Positions 8,525 to 15,708 of a DNA stretch of 64,000 nt are shown here, piece by piece (position 1 is the stretch's first letter; each line of letters begins with the position of its first letter). Made by a program: the position numbers and the translations under genes. The stretch comes from Paracholeplasma brassicae. Lineage in GTDB: Bacteria; Bacillota_I; Bacilli_A; Acholeplasmatales; UBA5453. The notes beneath the pieces are model-generated. The model searched no databases. It worked only from the letters and a program-made list of their open reading frames with translations, and had not been told where the DNA came from. The stretch is from positions 434,001 through 498,000 of the forward strand of contig NC_022549.1 in the NCBI RefSeq assembly GCF_000967915.1, given 5' to 3'.

Positions 8525-8986
8525 TTACTTGCTGATCATGCTTAAATAAATTTTAGCACTGTTTTCGATTTTAATTGCCCCACAAGATTTGTTGTAGAAG
8601 GTAAAGACTCGGTCGGATACACCACCGATAATCGCGTAATGATAACCTTCGTATTTCATCCCTTCAAGCGATTTTAATAGAAGTGCTTTGCCGATATTCT
8701 TACCTCTAATGGTTTCATCCACACCGATTGGTCCAAAGAACCCTTTGGCCGTTGCGTCATAACAGGCAAAACCAACCACTTTTTTATCGATTACAGCGAT
8801 AAAACAACTTGAAAATGGTTTATAAAGTGCTGCCTTAGCTTCGGATGCCCATTTTTTTGAGAAATGAGCAGTAATAAATTCAACGACTTCATCCGCATCT
8901 GGTGAAAGTACTCTCTTGATTGCAACCTCCGTCTCTACTTTAAAATCGACTTGATTTAAGTCAACCAATAAATCATAATTTGCCAT
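8525..8986 (-). CDS. GNAT-family N-acetyltransferase
   Basis: A 153-residue acetyltransferase of the GNAT fold. The acetyl-CoA loop is seen as ETIRGKNIGKALLLKSLE near residue 95, after a central strand VVGFACYDATAKGFFGPIGV. The C-terminal FYNKSCGAIKIENS fits strand 6/7. ATG 8986 is preferred because AAGGATGG lies about 8 bp upstream; ATG 8998 falls inside that ribosome site. The substrate cannot be told. It sits between the nagBA repeats with the GH20 gene, so a role with amino sugars is possible but unproven. Two TATAAT-like boxes lie upstream at about 9022-9042. Confidence 0.8.
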   Translation of the reverse strand: MANYDLLVDLNQVDFKVETEVAIKRVLSPDADEVVEFITAHFSKKWASEAKAALYKPFSSCFIAVIDKKVVGFACYDATAKGFFGPIGVDETIRGKNIGKALLLKSLEGMKYEGYHYAIIGGVSDRVFTFYNKSCGAIKIENSAKIYLSMISK

Positions 8987-9146
8987 AACATCTACCATCC
9001 TTTTTAATTGATACCTTTATTATACAAGATTATAATCAAACAACCATTTGATTCGAATGATTTTTACACTTTTGGTTAATTCTTTCATAACTTGATTTTA
9101 TGTTAGGGATTTCTTGTGTTAATTTATTGGTAAGGGAGATGATACG

Positions 9147-10874
9147 ATGGCTAATAACGTATTAATAGCATTGGTTGAATTGGGCTATAAAGTTGATCAA
9201 TTACCATTTAATGATTACATTCAAAAAAATGAAACAAAATTGATTGATGGTGTGCTTTACTATAAAGATATACCAAGTGCATTGTTGTTTATTTCACAGT
9301 ACATCACAAGTGGAATAAAACTAGAAGACCACTCATTTGATGTGTTTGGTACCATGATTGATTTATCAAGAAATGCGGTATTCACGGTCGACTATTTCAA
9401 ACAAGTGATCAAGAATCAAGCGCAACTAGGCTACAATGAAATCTGGCTTTACATGGAAGATGTTTATGAGTTGATAAACTATCCGAAATTGGGATACTTA
9501 AGGGGAAAATACAAAAAAGAAGAACTCGAGGTTCTTGTTGAGTATGCAGAGATATTTGGTGTTCATTTGGTGCCATGTATCCAAACGCTTGGTCATATGG
9601 GACAATATCTAAGATGGTTTTCTAACACGAAGTTAAAGGATCAATCCGATATTTTACTTGCTGAGGACGAAGCGGTCTTTGAATTAATCAAAGAGATGAT
9701 TAAAACAATGAAATCCATTTTTAAAACGGACAAGATTCACATCGGGATGGATGAGACATTTGGTCATGGCTTTGGAAGATATTACAAAATTAACGGGTAT
9801 AAAAACCCGAAACAAATATTCCTTGATCACCTAAAAAAGGTCAATGACATTTGTGTGTCGGCAGGCTATAAGGAAGTATGTGTTTGGTCTGATATGTTTT
9901 TTAGAACTGCCTCAGTCACAGATAGTTATTATGATCCAAACATCACTTTTAGTGACGAACTAATCAATCAGATACCGACGAATGTGAGTTTGGTTTACTG
10001 GGATTACTACAATAGTAATGAAGACTTAGTAAAAAAGATGCTAGAAAACCATTTAAAGATGAACCGTAAAGTTATTATGGCCTCAGGTACTTGGATATGG
10101 ACAAAATTGAACTACGATAAGAAAAAAACAGACGCAACAGCAAAAATTCATTTGAAACTTTCAAAAGAATTAGGCATTAAAGAAGTGATTTTGACCCAGT
10201 GGAATGATGATGGAGCTTATTGTGACTATGACACACAATACCTTGGACTATTTGATTTGATGAATGAACAAAAAAGTAATAAGATCGATCGAAAACTACT
10301 AGAAAAAATAGGGTTAAATTCTTATGAGAATTACGTGGTTGCATCCAAAATAAACGAACTTGGTTTTTCACCTGTACATTTACTTTGGGATGATTTGTTG
10401 TTAGGTATCTACTTAAACCAATTTGCTGGTTATGATTACCTTCAGTTTGATACACCACTAAGAAACCTTGTGAATTATGAAAAAGAGTTAACGGCTGAAC
10501 CTTTGGGACACACCCGTATTTTAGCGGAGTTTCTTAGACTCAAACTTTCGTTTAGAAGGAACTTGCTAAAGGCTTACTTTGAGACCAAAGACTTTAATCA
10601 AGCACTAATCGACTTGGCTCAATTAGAAAACTCGATTAACAGCGTAAACGATAGTTTTACTTACCTTTGGCACAAGCGAAATAAACCATTCGGATTAGAA
10701 GTTTTACAAACCAGAATACACGCTCAAATCTCAAGAGTAAAAGAAGCTAAATATCAAATTGAAAGTTACATAAACAAACAAATTAGTCAAATTGATTTCT
10801 TAGAAGAAGTGATTGTCAAAGAGCCTTATTTACCTGTTAAATATATTGATGTCGCGCTTAGTTCTAAACAATAA
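9147..10874 (+). CDS. GH20 family beta-N-acetylhexosaminidase (paralogue 1)
   Basis: A 575-residue GH20-type glycosidase lacking the usual N-terminal GH20b domain, resembling the cytosolic GH20C group of streptococci. The catalytic Asp-Glu pair is D202-E203 in KIHIGMDETFGHGFGRY. Other barrel motifs are GTMIDLSRNAVF near 69, CIQTLGHMGQYLRW near 147, WSDMFFR near 249 and TQWNDDGAYCDY near 350. No signal peptide is present, so it should release GlcNAc (or GalNAc) from imported oligosaccharides in the cytosol. It is clearly paralogous to the gene at 17520-19223. It lies between the two nagBA copies and ends in its own bidirectional hairpin. Confidence 0.85.
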   Translation: MANNVLIALVELGYKVDQLPFNDYIQKNETKLIDGVLYYKDIPSALLFISQYITSGIKLEDHSFDVFGTMIDLSRNAVFTVDYFKQVIKNQAQLGYNEIWLYMEDVYELINYPKLGYLRGKYKKEELEVLVEYAEIFGVHLVPCIQTLGHMGQYLRWFSNTKLKDQSDILLAEDEAVFELIKEMIKTMKSIFKTDKIHIGMDETFGHGFGRYYKINGYKNPKQIFLDHLKKVNDICVSAGYKEVCVWSDMFFRTASVTDSYYDPNITFSDELINQIPTNVSLVYWDYYNSNEDLVKKMLENHLKMNRKVIMASGTWIWTKLNYDKKKTDATAKIHLKLSKELGIKEVILTQWNDDGAYCDYDTQYLGLFDLMNEQKSNKIDRKLLEKIGLNSYENYVVASKINELGFSPVHLLWDDLLLGIYLNQFAGYDYLQFDTPLRNLVNYEKELTAEPLGHTRILAEFLRLKLSFRRNLLKAYFETKDFNQALIDLAQLENSINSVNDSFTYLWHKRNKPFGLEVLQTRIHAQISRVKEAKYQIESYINKQISQIDFLEEVIVKEPYLPVKYIDVALSSKQ

Positions 10875-10907
10875 AAAAAATGTCACCAAAATCAGGTGAC
10901 ATTTTTT
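10875..10907. terminator. Bidirectional terminator between GH20 and nagB copy 2
   Basis: Perfect inverted repeat AAAAAATGTCACC / GGTGACATTTTTT with a 7-base loop. T runs occur on both strands, so it can serve the GH20 gene (+) and nagB copy 2 (-). Confidence 0.9.
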
Positions 10908-10908
10908 C

Positions 10909-11643
10909 TTAAAATAATTTACTAGCTGCGGACTCATCTAAGTAAATTTCGACGTTGTTGTGTTTTTGTAAAATAGAAGCGGGTAAGTTTTCAGTGACTT
11001 TGCCCTTAACCATTTGGTATACCGCTTCTGATTTATTTTCACCAAAGGCGATTAGTATGATGCGTTTGGCATCCATGATGTTTTTAATGCCCATCGTGAT
11101 TGCTTTTTTAGGTACGTCATCCATTGAGTCAAAGAAGCGTGCGTTATCTAGTCTTGTTTGTTCTTGTAGTTCAATGATGTGTACACTAGAATCAAAGGAT
11201 GTACCAGGTTCATTAAATCCGATGTGACCGTTAGCCCCAATCCCTAAGATTTGAATGTCGGGTTGGTTATTTTTTAAGACGTCATTATACGACTGACATG
11301 CCATTTCAAGGTCTTTTTCATTACCGTTTGGCAAGTGGATGTTCTGTGGTTTTACGTTGATGTGGTTAAATAAATTGCGGTGCATAAAGCTATAATAAGA
11401 TTCAGGATGGTTTTGATCTAGATTGACGTATTCATCCAAATTGATGGTTCTGATTTGACTGTAGTCAGTATTGTTTTCTTTGTGATCTTTAACGAGCGCT
11501 TCATAGATGCCAATTGGTGTTGAACCAGTCGCTAAACCTAGGACGCCAGTTTTGTGTTCTCTAACAAATTTAATCAGGTGTTCACTGACGGTTTTGTTGA
11601 CGAGTTCTTTACTATTAAGTACGTGTATTTTCATTTGTTTCAT
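10909..11643 (-). CDS. nagB: Glucosamine-6-phosphate deaminase (copy 2)
   Basis: A 244-residue NagB identical in protein sequence to copy 1 (same ATGSTP, NLDEYV and GIGANGHIGFNEPG motifs). It overlaps the nagA copy by 4 bp. This pair is the one preceded by a promoter whose -35 lies inside a GntR-type operator, so it should follow the amino-sugar regulon. It supplies fructose-6-P for glycolysis from the GlcNAc and ManNAc released by the surrounding glycan genes. Confidence 0.96.
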   Translation of the reverse strand: MKQMKIHVLNSKELVNKTVSEHLIKFVREHKTGVLGLATGSTPIGIYEALVKDHKENNTDYSQIRTINLDEYVNLDQNHPESYYSFMHRNLFNHINVKPQNIHLPNGNEKDLEMACQSYNDVLKNNQPDIQILGIGANGHIGFNEPGTSFDSSVHIIELQEQTRLDNARFFDSMDDVPKKAITMGIKNIMDAKRIILIAFGENKSEAVYQMVKGKVTENLPASILQKHNNVEIYLDESAASKLF

Positions 11644-12785
11644 CCTTTGTATACGATATTTCCATCAATGATGGTTTGTCTGATGTTGAGTGATTGATCA
11701 AGTAAGACGAAGTTGGCTTCTTTACCAAGATCGATTGAGCCCATGTGATCAAAGACATTAAGTTCTTTGGCTGGGTTTACTGAAGCCAGTTTTGAGGCTT
11801 CAACGAGGCTTAATCCAAGGTCGTTGACTAAATTTTTGTAGCCATCAATCATTTTTAGAATTGAACCTGCGAGAGTCCCATCCTCAAGGCGAGCTTCGTT
11901 ATTTTTGATATAGACTTTTTGACCACCAAGTTCACTGACGCCTTCTTCTAACCATTTGGCTCTCATAGAGTCTGTAATGAGTACTAAGTGATCAACGCCT
12001 TTGGCATTTAAGAGAATTTTTGCGGCTTCTACACTGACGTGGATTTTATCAAAAATCAATTCAGAAGATAGTTCGTTGTGTAGAAGTGCTGCACCTACCA
12101 CACCAACGTCACGGTGGTGAAGTGGGGTCATGGCGTTATAGGTATGGGTTAATGAAGTAGCCCCACAACCGATGGCTTCAACGACGGTTTGATAAAGTGC
12201 TTTGGTGTGTGCGATTGATGCGACCACACCGGTTTGTTTTAAATGTTTGATTAATTCAAGACCGTTTTTGACCTCTGGTGCGAGTGAGACTTTTTTAATT
12301 AAGTTTCCACTGGCTGTTTGATAGGCATCGAATTGTTCGATGGTTGGATAAACCACACATTCTTTTGGTTGGGCACCTGCTGCTAGGACGTTGATGAATG
12401 GGCCTTCTAAGTGGACGCCTAAGACTTTTGAGGCGCTCTTATCTTGAGATGCGTGATACGCTTTGATATTGCTTAGCGCTTTGGTGATGTTTTCGACACT
12501 TTGAGTCATAGTCGTTGGTAGAAAAGCAGTGGTGCCTTCTTGGACTAACGATTTAGCCATTTCTTTGATTGAGTCTTTGTTGTGGTGGTCCATGGCGTCA
12601 TGGCCATTAGAGCCGTGAATGTGTAGGTCGATAAACCCAGGCACTAAGTATAAGAATTCGCTTTCGCTTTGTTTCTCTTGATCGCCTTTAATGATGGATT
12701 TTATCTTGCCGGATTCAATTTCAATGGAGCCAAAGATGATTTCGTTTTCTTTGACGATGTGGACATTTTTGATACAAGTAATCAT
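11640..12785 (-). CDS. nagA: N-acetylglucosamine-6-phosphate deacetylase (copy 2)
   Basis: A 381-residue NagA identical in protein to copy 1 although sixteen DNA bases differ, all silent. The metal and catalytic motifs are the same (HIHG, HLEGPFI, LITDSM). The ribosome site AAGGGGGGG has two more bases than in copy 1. The upstream 60 bp, not shared with copy 1, carry a promoter and operator (12825-12854). Confidence 0.96.
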   Translation of the reverse strand: MITCIKNVHIVKENEIIFGSIEIESGKIKSIIKGDQEKQSESEFLYLVPGFIDLHIHGSNGHDAMDHHNKDSIKEMAKSLVQEGTTAFLPTTMTQSVENITKALSNIKAYHASQDKSASKVLGVHLEGPFINVLAAGAQPKECVVYPTIEQFDAYQTASGNLIKKVSLAPEVKNGLELIKHLKQTGVVASIAHTKALYQTVVEAIGCGATSLTHTYNAMTPLHHRDVGVVGAALLHNELSSELIFDKIHVSVEAAKILLNAKGVDHLVLITDSMRAKWLEEGVSELGGQKVYIKNNEARLEDGTLAGSILKMIDGYKNLVNDLGLSLVEASKLASVNPAKELNVFDHMGSIDLGKEANFVLLDQSLNIRQTIIDGNIVYKG

Positions 12786-12824
12786 GTGTAATTACCCCCC
12801 CTTGTGAATTTAATAGACTATCTA

Positions 12825-12854
12825 TAGTTTACACCGATTGAATTGTCTAGTCAA
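12825..12854 (-). promoter_or_regulatory. Promoter of nagA-nagB copy 2 with GntR-type operator over the -35
   Basis: On the minus strand TTGACT, then 17 bases, then TAAACT. The -35 is the left half of TTGACTAGACAA (plus strand TTGTCTAGTCAA, 12843-12854), a near-perfect palindrome with a GTCTAG/CTAGAC core like DasR/NagR dre sites. Similar sites precede the operons at 14789, 19365 and 22419. Confidence 0.7.
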
Positions 12855-12867
12855 GTTTAATAAGTCA

Positions 12868-12898
12868 AATAAAAAAGGTCAAGAAATCTTCTTTGACC
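12868..12898 (-). terminator. Terminator of the ROK kinase gene
   Basis: On the minus strand the stem is GGTCAAAGAA / TTCTTGACC with a one-base bulge, followed by a T run (plus-strand A run 12871-12876). It lies about 80 bp after the kinase stop. Confidence 0.7.
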
Positions 12899-12937
12899 AT
12901 TTCATTGATATTTTATGAAAAAATAAGGCATCTTAAC

Positions 12938-12966
12938 TTGTAAAGTCAAGTGATAAGTTATATAAT
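12938..12966 (+). promoter_or_regulatory. Possible promoter antisense to the ROK kinase
   Basis: TTGTAA, 17 bases, TATAAT on the plus strand. The -35 lies in an inverted repeat ACTTG-TAAAGT-CAAGT that partly matches the operator found elsewhere in the locus. The only gene downstream is on the opposite strand (kinase, ending at 12980), so any transcript would be antisense to it. Confidence 0.4.
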
Positions 12967-12979
12967 AAATAATGTAAAT

Positions 12980-13855
12980 CTATCTTATGTATTGATTCTT
13001 ATAATGGAAGAATGCACCAATCATACCAGCATCATTCTTGTGTTTTGCAGCAACGAGTGTGGTATACTTCCGAAGATGTGGGGTTAGTTTTGCCATAACG
13101 TGAGATTGTAGTTCATTAATAAAACTATCTCTGCCGGTAATACCGCCACCAATCACGATTACTTCTGGATTAAATGCAAAAGTGAGGTTTGCAATACCAA
13201 CGCTAAGGTTGTCATAAAATTGATTTACCAAATTGATGGCTTGTTCGTCTTTTTGATCATAGAGGTTAAAGACATCAATCCCATTTTTGATAGTATCACC
13301 AAAGACAGCTTGTGCATTTTTTACAAGAATTGAAGTAGCAGCTTGTTGTTCGTAATCTTGGTTATTAAACCGCATGAGTCCAAATTCACCGGCGTTATAA
13401 CCGTTACCTTCAATCAAACGATTGTTTAAGACAATCGCACCACCAATGCCTGTTCCAACAGTTAAGGCAATTGTGAACTTAGAATCTTTTGCAGCACCGA
13501 CGTTTGTTTCACAAAGGGCCATTGCGTTGACATCATTTAATATGGAAACGTCTAGATTAGTTCGATCCTTTAAATATGAAATTACGTTCATGCCGATATA
13601 ATCGACGATGGTATTGGTTGCGCTCAAAACTTCACCTGTAGAGGAATTAATCACACCTGCAGAAGAAATTGCTATGCCTTTTGGCTCATAAGAAGATAAT
13701 AAAGCAACTTTCTCTAAAATGTCTTCTAAAATGTATTTACCGCCTGTTGTACCTCTAGACGGGAACTTGTCTTTAAATATTAAAGTGGCATCCTCTGTGA
13801 TAACCCCATATTTAATTTCAGTACCACCAATATCAAATACTAAATAATGATTCAT
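12980..13855 (-). CDS. ROK-family sugar kinase (GlcNAc/ManNAc kinase candidate)
   Basis: A 291-residue ROK kinase. The ATP site DIGGTEIKYGVI is at residue 8, the catalytic Asp lies in ILNDVNAMALCE near 108, and VGTGIGGAIVLNN is near 133. The family's usual zinc motif CxCGxxGCxE is absent; the matching stretch is NAGEFGLMRFNNQDYEQQAA. ROK proteins without those cysteines occur among Firmicute sugar kinases. There is no N-terminal HTH, so it is a kinase rather than a repressor. With nanE and two nagA copies in the locus, phosphorylation of ManNAc or GlcNAc is the likely job; exact specificity is inference. Confidence 0.85.
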   Translation of the reverse strand: MNHYLVFDIGGTEIKYGVITEDATLIFKDKFPSRGTTGGKYILEDILEKVALLSSYEPKGIAISSAGVINSSTGEVLSATNTIVDYIGMNVISYLKDRTNLDVSILNDVNAMALCETNVGAAKDSKFTIALTVGTGIGGAIVLNNRLIEGNGYNAGEFGLMRFNNQDYEQQAATSILVKNAQAVFGDTIKNGIDVFNLYDQKDEQAINLVNQFYDNLSVGIANLTFAFNPEVIVIGGGITGRDSFINELQSHVMAKLTPHLRKYTTLVAAKHKNDAGMIGAFFHYKNQYIR

Positions 13856-13885
13856 GTAAAAACCGCCTTTCAGAAATCTATACTC

Positions 13886-13914
13886 ATTATAATGGGTAAA
13901 AAACTAAAAAACAA
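13886..13914 (-). promoter_or_regulatory. Promoter of the ROK kinase gene
   Basis: On the minus strand TTGTTT, 17 bases, TATAAT, located 30 bp upstream of the kinase start. Confidence 0.65.
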
Positions 13915-13936
13915 TAGATAAAAACAACCAAATGAG

Positions 13937-13953
13937 GATAAGTATAACTTATC
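13937..13953. promoter_or_regulatory. Palindrome upstream of the GntR regulator (possible autoregulatory operator)
   Basis: GATAAGT-ATA-ACTTATC is a perfect 7-bp inverted repeat with a 3-base centre, 26 bp before the regulator start. Its core AGTATAACT is reminiscent of HutC-subfamily sites (GT-N-TA-N-AC). It differs from the TTGWCTAKWCAA sites, so it may be a weaker autoregulatory site or belong to another regulator. Confidence 0.5.
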
Positions 13954-13978
13954 AAAATATTAAGGAAGAAGGAATAAA

Positions 13979-14689
13979 ATGGCAATTCCAATTTATAAGG
14001 TAATTGAAAATGATTTAAAAAAGGACATTAATGAAGGTGTATTACAAACCGGAGATTTGGTCCCATCCGAAAATGAACTAAAAGAAAAATACAACGTCTC
14101 AAGAATGACGGTTAGACAAGCCTTCAACAATTTAGTAAATGATGGTTACTTGTATCGACACAAAGGCAAGGGGACGTTTATTTCTTCACGAAAGATTGAA
14201 AAGAATATTCACGGTGTCCGTTCATTTACAGAAGAAATGGCTGCGACTAATCGAAAAGTATCCAATCAAATTTTAACGTTTGAGAAAATGGTGGCACCGA
14301 TTGAAATCGCTGAAAAATTGTTTTTATCTAAGAAGGATGAAGTGTATCATATTGAACGCGTTCGTTATGGGAATGATATACCTGTTTTGTTTGAACAACT
14401 CTATATACCAACAAAACTATTTAAGACTATCGAAGAAAAAGATTTAAAGGGTTCTTTTTATGAATACATTGAAAAAGAACTGGGCTATCAAATCTCTCAC
14501 TGTATTCAATCCATTGAAGCGGTTACCACGAGTCAAGTCGTAAGTCACGCACTAAACGTTAAACCAAACGATCCAGCGTTATTGATTGTTAGAAATACGT
14601 TTTTATCAAATGGTAGACCGTTTGAATATGTGAAATCTTACTATCGTGCTGATCAATACAAGTTTGTACAACATGCAGTCAAAGGATAA
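13979..14689 (+). CDS. GntR-family transcriptional regulator, HutC/NagR (YvoA) subfamily
   Basis: A 236-residue regulator. The N-terminal winged helix (residues 1-70) has LVPSENELKEKYNVSRMTVR and GYLYRHKGKGTFIS. The C-terminal UTRA effector domain (about 90-230) shows VYHIERVRYGNDIPVLFEQ and PALLIVRNTFLSNGRPFEYV. The same layout is found in B. subtilis NagR (YvoA), which senses amino-sugar phosphates. It sits between the kinase and the glycan operons whose promoters carry TTGWCTAKWCAA palindromes, which share the GTCTAGAC core of NagR/DasR sites; it is the obvious candidate to bind them. Binding and effector are inferred. Confidence 0.88.
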   Translation: MAIPIYKVIENDLKKDINEGVLQTGDLVPSENELKEKYNVSRMTVRQAFNNLVNDGYLYRHKGKGTFISSRKIEKNIHGVRSFTEEMAATNRKVSNQILTFEKMVAPIEIAEKLFLSKKDEVYHIERVRYGNDIPVLFEQLYIPTKLFKTIEEKDLKGSFYEYIEKELGYQISHCIQSIEAVTTSQVVSHALNVKPNDPALLIVRNTFLSNGRPFEYVKSYYRADQYKFVQHAVKG

Positions 14690-14711
14690 GCGAGCAATCG
14701 CTTTTTCTTTT
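14688..14711 (+). terminator. Terminator after the GntR regulator
   Basis: Short stem AAGCGA / TCGCTT with a GCAA loop, overlapping the stop codon, followed by a T-rich tract. Confidence 0.65.
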
Positions 14712-14723
14712 TATCCATTTATT

Positions 14724-14757
14724 ATGTCTAGACAAGTTGATAATTAGTTGTTATACT
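14724..14757 (+). promoter_or_regulatory. Promoter and operator of the 14789-19223 operon
   Basis: ATGTCTAGACAA (14724-14735) contains the perfect palindrome TGTCTAGACA. A -35 TAGACA inside it and a -10 TATACT (14752-14757) are spaced by 17 bp. The core GTCTAGAC equals that of NagR/DasR dre sites. Confidence 0.7.
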
Positions 14758-14788
14758 TTTATTAGAATAAAACTTAAGGATGGCGAAT

Positions 14789-15706
14789 ATGATAAAAGAA
14801 CTTGACTTTAGCAACATTAAAAAAGAAAAACAACGCTGCTTTGGCGGTGCATGGTACCATAAAGTGATGAGCGTACCGCATGATTTTTTAGGCATAACAG
14901 GGGTTGTGACACTGCCTTTACCATTCATCAAACGATTTGATGATGGATTTAATAACAACAAAATGGTGGACTTTAATCACAAAAACCTAGATGTCTCCTC
15001 CATTTACATGGGTGGACACGCAACCGATGAGTCAGATGTTGGCTTAGCCTTCTCAAGGGCAATCTTAAACAATCAGATTACTGAAGGGGCTTGTGTGTAC
15101 CGGCCATTTTGGCGATACATCACTGACCAATTTAGTGATGAAGGTGGTTATGATTTGGCAAATCAAAGATACTACGCTGCGAGTGTGTTATCAAACCACA
15201 ATGGCATGAAAAATGTTTATGCACAATATCACCCAAGTTTTAGTGAACACTATTACTTACCTGGTGATACCTTGCGGATGACTTTAATTAGTCCCAAACC
15301 TAATTTTTTACAACTTACGATTGAGGTGATTGAAGTATCAACATTACCTTACTCGGTTAATCTTAGAAAGAAATACTTGCTAAAAACACCAGCTGACTTT
15401 GTAAGCCCGTTGTTTCAATCCATGGGGCATGGGACAAAAATGCCAAAAACTTATAAGCGAGTCAATGCAATTGATCAAGCAAGAAATGAAGGAAAAACAG
15501 CGATTCCTACAAAGACATCGGTCTATAACGCTTTATGGCATGAGTGTCATTTGGTTTATAGCGAAGATGGCAAGCAGTATTTAACACCACTCAATGAAGC
15601 GTCATCAGTTTCAATGAGTTGTCCAAACGAACAAGGATTTATTACGACAGCAATTGATTCAAAAACGGGTAGACAAAACATTACAATTGAACCAAAGAGG
15701 ATTTAA
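14789..15706 (+). CDS. Unknown-family protein A (CFxGAWYxKV / YMGG / RPFWRYI family)
   Basis: I do not recognise this family. The 305-residue protein has two relatives in the window (36135-37544 and 42080-43057). Shared marks in order are CFGGAWYHKV at about residue 18, SIYMGGHA, ESDVGL, RPFWRYI, YYLPGD, LQLTIEVIE, MGHG, KRVNAIDQ with NEG, and SCP near the C-terminus. Composition (many Tyr, Trp and beta-prone stretches) suggests a beta-rich fold. There is no signal peptide, so it is probably cytosolic. ATG 14789 is chosen because AAGGA lies 9 bp upstream; ATG 14780 touches the ribosome site. It is first in an operon with a phosphodiester glycosidase and a GH20, under a GntR-type operator, so glycan handling is likely; function unknown. 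Confidence 0.8.
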   Translation: MIKELDFSNIKKEKQRCFGGAWYHKVMSVPHDFLGITGVVTLPLPFIKRFDDGFNNNKMVDFNHKNLDVSSIYMGGHATDESDVGLAFSRAILNNQITEGACVYRPFWRYITDQFSDEGGYDLANQRYYAASVLSNHNGMKNVYAQYHPSFSEHYYLPGDTLRMTLISPKPNFLQLTIEVIEVSTLPYSVNLRKKYLLKTPADFVSPLFQSMGHGTKMPKTYKRVNAIDQARNEGKTAIPTKTSVYNALWHECHLVYSEDGKQYLTPLNEASSVSMSCPNEQGFITTAIDSKTGRQNITIEPKRI

Positions 15707-15708
15707 TT

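Larger units (their letters stand above)
10909..12809. repeat. Direct repeat copy 2: nagB-nagA segment (~1.9 kb)
   Basis: Second copy of 6483-8381. Differences cluster in two blocks (matching copy-1 positions 7197-7496 and 8108-8324). By eye, nagB up to 7196 and the centre of nagA (7497-8107) are base-for-base identical. This mosaic fits gene conversion. The flanking DNA on both sides is unrelated to that of copy 1. Confidence 0.95.

Noticed and set aside
6483-12809. The nagBA direct repeats as an insertion sequence or composite transposon
   Set aside because: No transposase, terminal inverted repeats or target-site duplication; the repeated unit is exactly a metabolic operon.
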